Shown one piece after another: positions 10,678 through 21,266 of a stretch of 64,000 bases of DNA. The DNA lies in assembly GCA_037954665.1 (NCBI GenBank), contig JBBMOL010000018.1:3224001-3288000 (forward strand). Direction: 5' to 3'. This DNA is from Laguncularia racemosa. Lineage: Eukaryota > Streptophyta > Magnoliopsida > Myrtales > Combretaceae. Position 1 is the first letter of the stretch; each line of letters begins with the position of its first letter. A model generated the notes under the pieces. That model did not search any database. It was not told where the DNA came from and was given only the letters and a program-made list of their open reading frames with translations. A program made the position numbers and the translations under genes.

Positions 10678-11223
10678 GCCCCCAATAGGTTATAATTTAG
10701 GGTTTAGTAAATTGTTTGTGAATAAGCACATCACATGAGTATTGGTGTTCATTAAAGTCTAAATATTGCATATTCTCTAAGGAGTTGGTGATAATGTTGC
10801 ACAATTTTTCCTTAGTTGTGATTAGTAATAGATGCTATAGATGCCTTCTTATGGTCAAAATCTATATATATCAAGGTAAAGATAATGAAGGAGTGAAGAA
10901 TATTATAATATGAAAGAATTCACCAACCAAGGGGCTAAAAAAATCAAGTCAAAATGAATCCAAATTAGGAAGAACATGGATTAGTAATCTTAATCACACA
11001 TCTCAAAGCAAAATAATAAATATTTATTTCAAATTTTAAATTTTACATATTCTTATCTATCTAACAATGTTTTCAAACCACCTATTTTAATTGAATATAA
11101 CTTGGATGCAACGGGAGAAGCAAATCTATCTTATGTTGAAATTTTGTAAAGTTTTAAACTAAGACAACCTAGTTAAAACAAAAGGCTAACTCAAGACTTA
11201 GCCAACCTAATCAGTTTTCATAT
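10678..11223. other. Non-coding DNA left of element A
   Basis: No gene or LTR recognised. It ends at the GTTTC target site (11224-11228) of element A. Confidence 0.5.
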
Positions 11224-11228
11224 GTTTC

Positions 11229-11641
11229 TAATGGGAATTTACCCTGCGATCCCGATAGTCAGGGAACCTGATTTAGATTTATGATCCAAATTGCTCACAT
11301 GTATCCATTTCCTTATTTAATAATGTTTAAATTATATTATAACAGGTACATTGATCAGTCTTTACAGGATGCCAAATAACCTACACTATTGATCAAATTG
11401 GGAAGATCATCGAAGTCACATCCAATGGCCCACGATAAACTCAATTAACTTGAAAAACCGGCTCTTTGAAGACCATCTTTATATTTGTTATTTTATTTTT
11501 GAACCGGTTACTTTGTAATCATTTTTTTTTTGACATTTTGATTTGCTTGTATTTTGGTTGAATTAGAATTGGCCACATTAGTGGCATAGGGCGTAAATCT
11601 TTGGACATTTTAACTATAATTGGAGCAAGTATAAATACCTG
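11229..11641 (+). repeat. Element A 5' LTR, first part
   Basis: Matches 25370-25779 of the 3' LTR base by base with scattered transitions. It is interrupted at ACCTG (11637-11641), the left target-site copy of element B. The break lies only a few bases after the LTR TATA box (GTATAAATAC). Confidence 0.85.
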
Positions 11642-12858
11642 TGATAGGAATCAAAATCCTACAAAACCTATCATTAGGGCAAGAGCCAAAGGATTTCAAA
11701 TCTTGGTGATAAGGGTCCTTTTTGAACGAATCGACCCCGGAATTATTTGTATACTAACCTTTTTTCTATTACTCTTGTATTATGTATTCCAACAAGCACA
11801 TTTATCAGGCTTTACAGGGTAATGGACAAACTCACTAAGACTCAACTTGTGGGTTATCCATGGAGCGACTTAAACTGAAGATAAGTTGGACCAGAATTGA
11901 TTTGAAGAATCAGCTTGTGAAGACTATTTTTGTATTTTGTTATTTTTCCTTGAACAATTTATTTTGTAAGCTTTTAGGACATTTTATTTGGTTGTATTTT
12001 GAGGATTTAGGACTGGCCACACTTTAGTAGCATAGTTGTAATTGTTTAGGCATTTTAACCTAAAGGGATCAGGTATAAATACTTGCTTAAGTAGGGTTTA
12101 GAAGATAGTTGAGAGAATACACATTTGCTGCCCAAATTTTCGTGAGAGTTAGGGTTCATCCCAATTTTCATAAAACTCTTATCAATTTCTTCAAGAAATT
12201 GTGGTGAGTAGGAACTAAAGGAATTGTGAGTCATATCATTTCCTTGGTTGATTTCCTTTTCATGCTAGTGTGTAATATCTAGTTTTGATTAGGATTGGTT
12301 CTTTTGGTTCTTTATTTTCACATCAATTGTAGGGTCAATTTCCATCATTATATTGTTTACAATTTAGTGGAATTGAATCCTATATTTCTTATTAATTTCC
12401 ATTATCCAATTGCTAGTGGAATTTACTAGTTTGCGTGGGAGTCTTTTGTATAAGGGATTCATGCCATTTAGTAGTCTTGGTAATTAGATTTACATTTGAT
12501 ATTGTGCTATGTTCTTAATCTAATTGAGCACATCATTATTTGGTGTTAAGGTTGTTTGATTTATAAATTGGATTACAAAGGGTCTAGGGTTCACACCATT
12601 TGAAGGGTTGTTGGTCCGGATTTGATTGAGGTTTTTATCAATTGTTTGTATGTATATGCTTTAGTCAAATTAAGGCACATCATCTTTTAGTATCAGAGCA
12701 TATCATATTTGGTTATTCAAACTTGGTCATGCCCGTATTTGTGGATTAGGTTTATAAAGATTAAGGGTTTACGCAATTGGTGGATTTATTTTATTGACAT
12801 TATGTAATTGGTCTTTCCATTTGGTTTTGTGTACTTATACTTGGTTTTAAGCACATCA
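11642..12858 (+). repeat. Element B 5' LTR
   Basis: Starts TGATAGGAAT and ends GCACATCA. A TATA box is at about 12073-12080 (GGTATAAATACTTG). The terminal third carries two older LTR-end plus PBS modules, at about 12528-12552 and 12675-12699, before the functional PBS. The 3' LTR shows the same modules. Confidence 0.85.
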
Positions 12859-12863
12859 TCTTT

Positions 12864-12875
12864 TGGTATCAAAGT
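12864..12875 (+). other. Element B primer-binding site
   Basis: TGGTATCAAAGT, close to the iMet-type TGGTATCAGAGC, five bases after the LTR end. Confidence 0.65.
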
Positions 12876-13943
12876 TCAAGTTTAGAGAAGGGAGTAGTGT
12901 TGGTTGATTTCTTGATCTTCATTATCAATTAAGGTTCTTCAATTTATAATTCGAAATTATGTGTTGCAAGATTGAGGTTGCGTAATTGTCTTAATTGAGA
13001 AGTGAATTTGCCGCTTATTGAAGTTGAATTGAAAGGCTTGTTATAGCTCCTTGTGGTTGATAATTTTTGTGAAGGGAAGAGGAGTAATAGTTTATTATTG
13101 ATTCAAATTTCAGAACTTGAAAATTACCTCATTTGTGAAGAAGTGGAGGTGTTTTCTTTACTTGTGTTGTTTCGGACATAAGGAGTTTAGTTATGCATTT
13201 TCGGAATTGAGCGTATGGATATGTGGAAGCTATTTGATTTTCAAAACACACATTAAGTGATAGAAGTTATTGTGTGTTCATTTGAATTTGAAAGTGGCTT
13301 CTTACCAATTGTGGAAAGGTTGCAATAATTGAAATCATTTGAATTTTGAATTGAGCTGCCTTGTAAGTTGCGGTTTGAAAGTGTGTTGAAGTGGAGGAGT
13401 GCAACATGTAGAAGTGTATGTGTATGTTGCACTATGTGTAAAAAGGTGTGTGCGTGTGGTGTTGTATTTCTATCTTAAGTGAAGGGTGTGTGTGTGTGTG
13501 GCGTTGTGTTTGTGTATGTTGAGTAAAGGGGATTGCAAGTGGCGCATGTGGTGGTGGTGAGTGTTTGCACCGTGAGTAAGGGAAAGAGTGGTGGTGTAAA
13601 ATTGTACATTTGTGTGTGTGGTGAGATGCTACACATTGTGATTAATTGTAGTGTGAAACCGTGGCAAGAAAAGAAAGGTTTAAGTAATAGAATTTGAATT
13701 CAAAAACAAACATTAAAGTGTAAAAGTAATTGAACTCATTACTTAAACAGTTGTTGGTTGAATTTAATTTCTTAACTACTTGGAAGTATTTATTTGTGCT
13801 TCAATTATTTTACTTAACTTTACTTGAAGTGACAATAAGTATTTCTTATATTGGTTGTGTGTGCACCGTAGGTGTGTGAGGGTGTGTTGTTGTGGTACAT
13901 GTAGTGAAGTGTGTTGTTAACTTGTTGAAGTTAGTTAGCAATC
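12876..13943 (+). other. Element B untranslated leader
   Basis: Over 1 kb of non-coding leader, GT-rich, with a GT microsatellite at about 13489-13501. It resembles the leaders of A and C in places (..GAATTCAAA.ACA..ATTAA.. stretches). Confidence 0.6.
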
Positions 13944-14430
13944 ATGTCAAATGATGTGTATACTTCTATTACTTTGGTACATCAAGTATTGACTTTTTCT
14001 CTAACCATTGATGATGGATAAAGAGAAAATTCGTTCCATACTTCTTGTAGGGTACAAGGAAACTTGTGCATCATTATTGTTGATGGTAGTAGTTGTACTA
14101 ATGTTATAGCTGCATCATTAGTATCAAAGTTGAAACTTGCAACTACCTCACATCCTAAACCATATACATTACATTGGTTGAATGATTGGAAGAGTCTTTA
14201 TGTGACCCAAAGAGTTAGGGTACCTTTTAGCATAGGGGATAAATACTGTGATGAAATTGAATGTGATATTCTAGCCATGTGTGTATCCCATATATTGCTT
14301 GGTAGGCTATAGTTGTATGATAGGATGGTATTACATGATGGGTATAGAAATATTTATATGTTCCAACAAGATGGTAAACGTATAGTATTAAACCTTTTGT
14401 CACCATCAAAGGTCCAGAAGATTCAAGGAT
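13944..14430 (+). pseudogene. Element B protease fused to Gag start
   Basis: The frame opens MSNDVYTSI, sharing MSND with the Gag proteins of C and F. It then reads TLVHQVLTFSLTIDDG, which aligns with the segment just upstream of protease in A and C. One TAA follows, then FHTSC and IIIVDGSSCTNVIAASLV, where the D-S/T-G active site has become D-G-S. PYTLHWLND and a damaged LLGR.. motif complete the fold. The gag core of about 400 codons is cleanly missing. Retropepsins act as dimers to process Gag-Pol. Here the altered active site and stops argue against activity. Confidence 0.7.
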
Positions 14431-14467
14431 AGATAAGATAACCATCAAAGATTCCTGAAGATCATAG

Positions 14468-14745
14468 CCACATGATCAAACCTTTAGAGGACCAAATTAT
14501 GCAGAAGTAGATATGCCAACCTTTAGAGGTTCCTGAGGTTCCTAGTTACACGAGCTAACCTATAGAGCATAAAACTTGTCAAACTCAGATGTGCTAACCT
14601 TTAGAGGATCATGAGAGTTAGAGTCAGATGAGCTAACCACTAGAGGACCAAACTGTTCAGAGACAATTGTGTCTACCTTCAGAGATTTCAAAGGGCCATG
14701 AGCAGTTGAGCAAACCATTAGAGGGCTATAAGGGTAAAAAACATA
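14468..14745 (+). repeat. Seven 39-bp tandem repeats (13 residues each)
   Basis: A core CCTTTAGAGG-like motif starts at 14481, 14520, 14559, 14598, 14637, 14676 and 14715, a strict 39-base period. In the protease frame each unit carries a P-L-E-D/V-like core (PLEDQ, PLEVPE, PIEHK, PLEDHES, PLEDQTV, PSEIS, PLEGYK). Units have diverged and contain stops. Because 39 is a multiple of three, the array was probably once translated as a repeat domain after the protease. Confidence 0.85.
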
Positions 14746-14929
14746 CAGGTGAATCAAGAAAGAAGGCAACAATATCAATGGAATAGGTTGAGACAAGAGA
14801 GTCCTTAGTGGATAATGGACCATTATATGTGTTACAGATGAGATTTATCCTAGAAATGGAGGAGAGAAAGCAATCACCCCTTATGGTATTTCAAATATTG
14901 AGATTCTAAAATGATACTTCTTTAGATGG

Positions 14930-15007
14930 CTTGCTAAGAGGATATAGAGTCTTTACTGCATTTGATTTGTTAGATTTGAGGACAAATCTTTTTGAGGCTC
15001 GAGGAGA
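14930..15007 (+). pseudogene. Element B C-terminal tail and polypurine region
   Basis: Reads LLDLRTNLFEARGDD in the same frame as the protease, and its last codons run into the LTR start (..GDDRN). The purine-rich GAGGCTCGAGGAGA at the end probably serves as polypurine tract. Confidence 0.7.
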
Positions 15008-16201
15008 TGATAGGAATCAAAATCTTATAAGACCTATCATTAGGGCAAGAGCTAAAGGATTTCAAATCTTGGTGATGAGAGTCCTTTTTGAACAAATCGA
15101 CCCCAAAATTATTTATATACTAACCTCTTTTATATTACTCTTGTATTGTGTATTCCAATAGGCATACTTATCAGGTTTTACAGGGCGATAGACAAACTCA
15201 CTAAGACTTAGCTTGTGGGTTATCCATGGACCGACCTAAACTGAAGATGAGCTGAACCGATAAATTGATTTGAAGAATCAGCTTGTGAAGACTATTTTTG
15301 TATTTTGTTATTTTTCTTTGAACCATTTATTTTGTAAGCTTTTGGGACATTTTATTTAGTTGTATTTTGAGGATTTAGGACCGGCCACCCTTTAGTGGCA
15401 TAGTTGTAATTGTTTAGCCATTTTAACCCTAAAGAGAGCTTAGAAGATAGTTGAGAGAATACACATTTGCTGCCCAAATTTTTGTGAGAGTTAAGGTTCA
15501 TCCCAATTTTCATAAGACTCTTATTAATTTCTTCAAGAAATTGTGGCAAGTAGCAACTAAAGGAATTATGAGTCATATCATTTCTTTGGTTGATTTCCTT
15601 TTCATGCTAGTGTGTAATATCTAGTTTTGATTAGGATTAGTTCTTTTGGTTCTTGATTTTCACGTCAATTATAGGGTCAATTTCCATCATTATATTGTTT
15701 AAAATTTGGTGGAATTGAATCCTATATTGTCTTGTTAATTTCCATTATCCAATTGCTAGTGGAATTTACTAGTTTGCGTGGAAGTCTTTTGCACAAGGGA
15801 TTCACGCCATTTAGTACTCTTGGTAATTGGATTTACATTTGATATTGTGTTGTGTGCTTAATCCAATTGAGCACATCATTATTTGGTTTTAAGGTTGTTT
15901 AATTTATAAATTGAATTACAAAGGGTCTAGGGTTTACGCCATTTGGAGGGTTGTTGATCCGAATTTGATTGAGGTTTTTATCAATTGTTTGTATATATAT
16001 GCTTTAGTCAAATTAAGGCATATTATCTTTTGGTATCAGAGCATATCATATTTAGTTATTCAAACTTAGTCATGCACATATTTGTGGATTAGGCTTATAA
16101 AGATTAAAGGTTTACACAATTGGTGGATTTGTTTGATTGACATTGTGTAATCGGTCTTTCCATTTAGTTTTGTGTGCTTGTACTTGGTTTTAAGCATATC
16201 A
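15008..16201 (+). repeat. Element B 3' LTR
   Basis: Starts TGATAGGAAT, ends CATATCA. It matches 11642-12858 with scattered substitutions and lacks a short stretch around the TATA box. It carries the same internal modules (15884 and 16031-16042). Confidence 0.85.
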
Positions 16202-16748
16202 ACTTGCTAAGTAGGGTTTGTAAAAGACTTTTGAACATTATTTTTCAGACTTGAAAACCGTAAGAGACTCCTCTATTTTCAAGTGAACTCTTATCATTTC
16301 TTTAAAGAAGTGTGGCGAGTGAGATTAGATCTTGTTATGTGTGATATCAACAACATCGAATCCGTCCTAATTCCCAACTTGTGAGTAATATCTAGTGAAA
16401 AATTAGTTTATCCTTTTTGCTATTTCATTCACGCAATTTTTAAGGTTATAATTCAATTTTGATTTCATACCCTTTTGATTGTATGTTGTGTAATTGAATT
16501 CTCAATTGCAATTGTGTAATTATAATTAGATCCTTGAGCAACTTTTTTTTTTTTATAAAATTTGGATTCATAAGGGATTAGGGTTTACGCCATTTGTGAA
16601 CTTGGTTTTGATTGATATTTCTTCAATTTGTTGTTTGCATGTGCTTTAGGATTTTGAGCACATCATAATTTGGTATTAGAGCACATTGTTTGTCATGCAA
16701 TCTTGTGGAAGTTGTCTAATTGAATGTGCTTGGATTTTAAGCACATCA
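16202..16748 (+). repeat. Element A 5' LTR, second part
   Basis: Continues the A LTR after element B and ends GCACATCA. An internal LTR-end plus PBS copy (TGGTATTAGAGC, 16671-16682) lies 83 bases before the functional PBS. Confidence 0.85.
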
Positions 16749-16753
16749 TAATA

Positions 16754-16765
16754 TGGTATCAAAGC
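16754..16765 (+). other. Element A primer-binding site
   Basis: TGGTATCAAAGC, five bases after the LTR end. iMet type with one change. Confidence 0.7.
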
Positions 16766-17464
16766 ATCGGTTAAGAGAAGGGATTTTATGTAATTGTGAT
16801 TTCGAAAAAATTATGGTTCTTAAGTTTAGCATCTTGATTTGAATTGTAAAGTGGAAATTGAGTTATTTGATTATGTTGTTGAGGTGTTATACTTGTTGCT
16901 TGTTGTTGTAAACGTGGAGTACTTGTCATATTCCTTGTCTCCTTGAGTTGGTTGTGAGTGATTTAGGGGAAGTGATCATTGTGATCTGTTGAGGGAAGTG
17001 AAATTTGAAGCCTAGAAGAGTGTGATTTTGAATTGTTGTAGAGGATTTCAGAAATTTAGTAGTGTGTTTGCAATTTTCATTTTGCATTGTGTGGGAAAAA
17101 GGAAATCATTTGAATTCAAACATCCATTAACTTGAAGTAGTTATTGAGTAGCATTAAGGAGTGTTGTTTGAATTTGAATTGTCTTACCTTTTATGGAGAA
17201 GGTTGCATTTATTGGAGTTATTTGAATTGTTGCTTGCTGCCTTTGTATGTAGATTGTAGTGTAGATTGCAACGTGAAGTGTTGTGGCAAGGAAATGTTAT
17301 ATTTTGAAGTGTTGTTGTTGTTATTTGAAGGGTTGCACCATGTGTATGTATAGTGTAAATGGCGGTGTAAATTGTTGTGTTGTTGTGATTGAAGTGGTTG
17401 CATCATGTATGTGTGTGGTGTATGTGGCGGTGTGAAATTGAAGAATTGTGTGTGGTGTAATGTG
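16766..17464 (+). other. Element A leader, first part
   Basis: Non-coding GT-rich leader. Small frames here have no family support. It ends at the ATGTG target site (17460-17464) of element C. Confidence 0.6.
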
Positions 17465-18466
17465 TGATGGGAAAATTTCTGGCACCATCGACACTTTCAA
17501 AACTCGATTTGGATGATGATCCAAATCACTCGTATTTTATGTCATTTCTTTTCATTTAATAAGTATTTGAGAAATAATCTTACAGTTACAATAATAATTC
17601 TCCATGGGATGCCAATATGTCCTACATTAGTTGATGGACACGGGACAACTTCAGATTTACAATCAAAGATCCGCGGCAATTGTTTCCATTCTGAAGCATT
17701 GGCTCATGAAGACTTATGATATTTTGTACTTTGTAATTGTTTTATGAACTATTTTATGTTGTATTTTCTTTTGGGACACTTTCATTTTATTGTAATTTTC
17801 ATTTAGGACCGGCCACCTTAAAAGTGGCAAACTTGTAATTTTGACCATTTTCTAACCCTAGGAGTAGCAAGTATAAATACTTGCTTATAGTAGGGTTTGA
17901 GGAGGTGTTTTTCATATTATACACTTCACATTTTTCGTGAGAGGGCTTAGGTTTTCCCTAGTTCTAATTCTCTTATCAATTTCAATTTTCAAGAGTTGAA
18001 ATTGTGGCGAGTGCAACAAAGGGTAATTGTAAGTAGTATCAATTCCTTCTTTGTTGTGTTTCCATTTCATCACTAGTGAGTCATATCTAGGGTTGATTTT
18101 GGAAATTTCTTGGATAGATTTTTTATTGCATTTGTGATCAATTATCTTGTTTAAGGTTGATTACCTTAGTACTTGATACTTCATCTCATTGGTGGCGTGA
18201 ATTTGTGCTTGTGTTGGAAGAGGATAATTCACGATTTTGGTGCTTTTCTTCTTCATATATTTCACATGGAATTCACTTGATTTTATTTTTATTTAGTGAA
18301 GTTGATCATTATTGGAGGTTGATTGCATCTTTGAACAATTGGATTACATCAAATTTCCATTAGGGTTCACGTGAATTCCATTTCTATTGGACCGATTTGT
18401 ATGTGAGTTGAGGATTGTTTTCTTTGATTCATTTGATTGTGCTTGGACTTGGTTTTGAGCACATCA
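17465..18466 (+). repeat. Element C 5' LTR
   Basis: TGATGGGAAA..GCACATCA. The TATA box GTATAAATAC is at 17871-17880. About 60 bases upstream lies GGACCGGCCACC, shared with the A, B and F LTRs. Unlike A and B there is a single LTR-end/PBS junction. Confidence 0.9.
17871..17880 (+). promoter_or_regulatory. LTR TATA box
   Basis: GTATAAATAC at about 407 bases into the C LTR. The same motif and surroundings occur in the A, B and F LTRs, so this is the likely element promoter. Confidence 0.6.
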
Positions 18467-18471
18467 TCTTT

Positions 18472-18483
18472 TGGTATCAGAGC
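18472..18483 (+). other. Element C primer-binding site
   Basis: TGGTATCAGAGC, a perfect iMet-type site, five bases after the LTR end. Confidence 0.85.
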
Positions 18484-19378
18484 ACAAGTTAAGAGAAGGG
18501 ATTAAGTGTTGGTTGAATTCTTGATCATCACGCTCAATTAGGGTTCTTCAATTGTGAACCGAAATTGTATTGTGAATTGAGTTGTGAAATTGTCTTGATT
18601 GAGAATAGAATTTGCTGCTTGTTGAAGTTGAAATGAAGGGCTTGTTGTAGCTTCTTGTGGTTGATCATTTTCGTGCAAGGGAGGGAGAGTAGAAGTGTGT
18701 TATTAATTCAAAATTTTTGAACTTTAAATTTGCCCATTCATACCGTGATTAACTTGTTGTTTGAAGAAGCTTATGGAGTGTGTTGTGTGAATCCTTTGTG
18801 CAATTCGGAATTGGAGGAGTATATTTTTCCAGATTTGCATTGTGTGGATAGTAGGAAATCTATTTGAATTCAAACACATCAATTAAGTTGAGGAGTTAAT
18901 GAGTGTTTATTTGAATTTGAAAATCATTTCTTACCAATTGTGGAAGGGTTGCAATTAGTGAAGTGGTTGAATTTCAAATTTGAATTGTTGCCTATTTGTG
19001 TTAAGTTGAGGTTAGAACTTGTGGAAAGTGGAATACATCTTGTTATTATTGCCATGGAAGTAGAGTGTATTTGTTGTTGTTGCCGTTTGTTATTATTGCC
19101 GTGGAAGTGGAGTGCATTTTTGTGTTATTGCCATGGGAGTTATTTGTGAAGTGAGTATCTTGTGGAATTTGGGAAAACATTGTTGCATTGTGATGTGTTA
19201 ATGTGTTGTGGAGAAGAGTGCTACACGTGGATTATAATAGCATACTTGTGAAGTTAAGTGGAGTTGTTTGTTTTTCCTTTTGTAGTGGCTATTGTGTGGC
19301 ATTAAAGGAAGTGTGGTTGTGAGGTGTGCTTCCTTGCTTCAACTTATCTTTGAGGTTCAATATACTGAGTCTACAACT
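18484..19378 (+). other. Element C leader
   Basis: Non-coding leader between the PBS and the Gag start. Short frames have no support. Confidence 0.6.
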
Positions 19379-20720
19379 ATGTCGAATGATAGCGTGAAAG
19401 GGGGAACTGGTGATGAAGCCAATAGTCAGGTTAGTGTAGGTCAAGGTCATAATGTTGCTAGTAGGAGGACTTTGGAAGAACAGCTCCAGGATCTTATTAC
19501 CATAGTTGCTACTCTGGCAACTAGGATTGACAGAATGACATTACCACAACCACCGGTGGTAAACCAATAGGCGCCAACTCGGGTAGCTCCATAGAATCCT
19601 CATCGTAACAGAATAGTGGGAGATGGAAATCTAAATAGAAGGATGGGTGAGGAGCATCTTCCATACAGGGAAGAAAAGGATGACAATTTTAGGGCAAACC
19701 CATATTAAAATAGGGATTTCAAGCTGCCTCGAGGCTTGGAATATGTGAAACTGTAGATGCCTTCTTATGATGGCAAGGGATCAGCTGATGATTATTTAGA
19801 TTGGGAGGATAAGGTTGAGGGTCTCTTTAAATGTTATGAGATCGATGATAATACTAGGGTCCGATTGGCTGCTATCGAGTTTATAGGGTATGCTGCATTA
19901 TGGTGGAAGAATCTGATTATCAGTAGGCATAGGGATGGAGAGGCTGAGATTTAGACCTGGAGGGATATGAAAAGGGTATTAAGAAAAAGGTTCATTCCCG
20001 AGGAATACAAACAGGAACTGTTTATGCGACTGTAGACCTTAAGGCAGGGAGGCAAGATAGTGGATGATTATGTGCAGGAATTTGAACCCCTCATGATTAG
20101 GTGTGGGTCCGTTGAACCTCCAGAATAAACCGTAGCACGCTTTGTCTCAGGTTTGAATTATGAAATAGCGTGTCTTGTTGAGCTATAGCGCTATAGTACA
20201 CTTGATGAGGTTATTCAGTTGGCCTTGAAAGTGGAGAGGCAAAGGAGGTCCAACTTGTTTAGAGCTCCGAGCAGTAGGCCTAATGCTATTACTAGACCCA
20301 TATCAGCCGACGGTCGATCAGAGGGAACAAAAGCGGTAGGTAAAGCAATGAAAGCAGTAGACAAAACTACCCTAAATACTATTAGAGAAAATTTACCTAC
20401 TGGGAAGGGTAAAGAGGTAATAACACCAAATGTGAGGCAGACTATTCCCGGCTCTACTAGTGGAAAGGCACTCCAAATCAAGTGCTTTAAATGCATGGGA
20501 TTTGGGCATATGGCAACACAATGTCCAAATAAAAGGGTGATGACTATTATGGAAGGCACTGGGGAGGATGTTGAGGATGACAATGAATAGATTGAACCTA
20601 CAGATTTACCAACGATACTATAGGAGTATTATGATGACCAGACTGCAGACGCACATGAGGAGCGTACAGGTGAACAATATCTACCCATTAATATGTTACG
20701 CAGGGTTCTAACTATATCCC
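19379..20720 (+). pseudogene. Element C Gag
   Basis: Starts MSNDSVKGGTGDEANSQ, with a coiled-coil-like stretch RTLEEQLQDLITIVATLATR. The capsid-like domain includes GSADDYLDWEDKVEGLFKCY, RLAAIEFIGYAALWWKNLI and WRDMKRVLRKRFIPEEY. The zinc knuckle CFKCMGFGHMATQC (about 20482-20523) is intact. Gag forms the particle and packages RNA. Several in-frame stops (for example after VVNQ, YVKL and EAEI) interrupt an otherwise single frame, so this copy is dead. The start is supported by the identical MSND starts in B and F. Confidence 0.88.
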
Positions 20721-21266
20721 TTGATACTAGAGACATTCGAGGGAGAACATATTTCACACCTCTTGCAGAATCAAAGGTAACCTTTGTGTACTCATCATCG
20801 ATATTGGTAGTTGCACGAATGTTATATCTGCTGTATTGGTAGACAAATTACATCTGTCTATTCTACATCCTAGCCCTTATAACTTGCATTGGCTAGATAA
20901 TCGAGGTAATATGTATGTTACACTTAGGGCAAAGGTTCCTGTAAATATCAGGCAGGAATATCATGATGAGATCCTGTGTGATGTAGTCCCTATGCATGCA
21001 TTCCATTTGTTGTTGGGTTGGCCTTGGTTGTTTGATTGGCAGGTGTTACATGATGGGTTTAGAAACACCTACATGTTCAGCATGGGCAAATCTCGCATAG
21101 TTCTATTGCCAATGACTCCATTTAAGGTACATGGGTTTCAAGAACAGATCAGAACTCCTTCCACTACATTTGATAGCCGGAAGAGCAGGACAACAAAGAC
21201 ATTAGGGTTCAGTTCCAAAACAGATCCTCTAGATTTGAGGGAAAATCTTTCAGAAGCTCGAGAAGA
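20721..21266 (+). pseudogene. Element C protease and tail
   Basis: After a frameshift near 20740 the frame gives NLCVLIIDIGSCTNVIS (active site D-I-G where relatives have D-S-G), then PYNLHWLDNRGNMYVT, HDEILCDVVPMHAFHLLLGW and VLHDGFRNTYMF. Retropepsin fold, about 130 residues. It is followed directly by DPLDLRENLSEAREDDG, the conserved tail, which runs into the LTR and ends at 21318. No polymerase domain lies between protease and tail. Confidence 0.85.
21253..21266 (+). other. Element C polypurine tract
   Basis: Purine-rich GAAGCTCGAGAAGA immediately before the TG of the 3' LTR. Confidence 0.5.

Larger units (their letters stand above)
11642..16201 (+). mobile_element. Element B: protease-only LTR element with 13-residue repeats
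   Basis: Inserted in the 5' LTR of A. The target-site copies are ACCTG (11637-11641) and ACTTG (16202-16206), one transition apart. LTRs: 11642-12858 and 15008-16201. Inside lie the PBS, a GT-rich leader, a start codon with the first residues of Gag (MSND), then directly the protease, seven 39-bp repeats and the conserved tail. The gag core and all polymerase functions are absent. One reading frame runs from 13944 to the LTR with only point stops. Confidence 0.85.

Noticed and set aside
10750..11000. Copia integrase remnant
   Set aside because: A few words looked coding-like, but no catalytic motif or continuous frame could be found.
13440..13640. Satellite DNA in the B leader
   Set aside because: Only GT-rich low complexity with one short GT run, no constant repeat period.
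17144..17719. Several 60-70 residue frames in the A leader and C LTR
   Set aside because: Low-complexity, on both strands, inside non-coding leader/LTR DNA with no shared frame in related copies.
20215..20583. 122-residue minus-strand frame opposite Gag of C
   Set aside because: Shadow of the Gag zinc-knuckle region in the sense frame.
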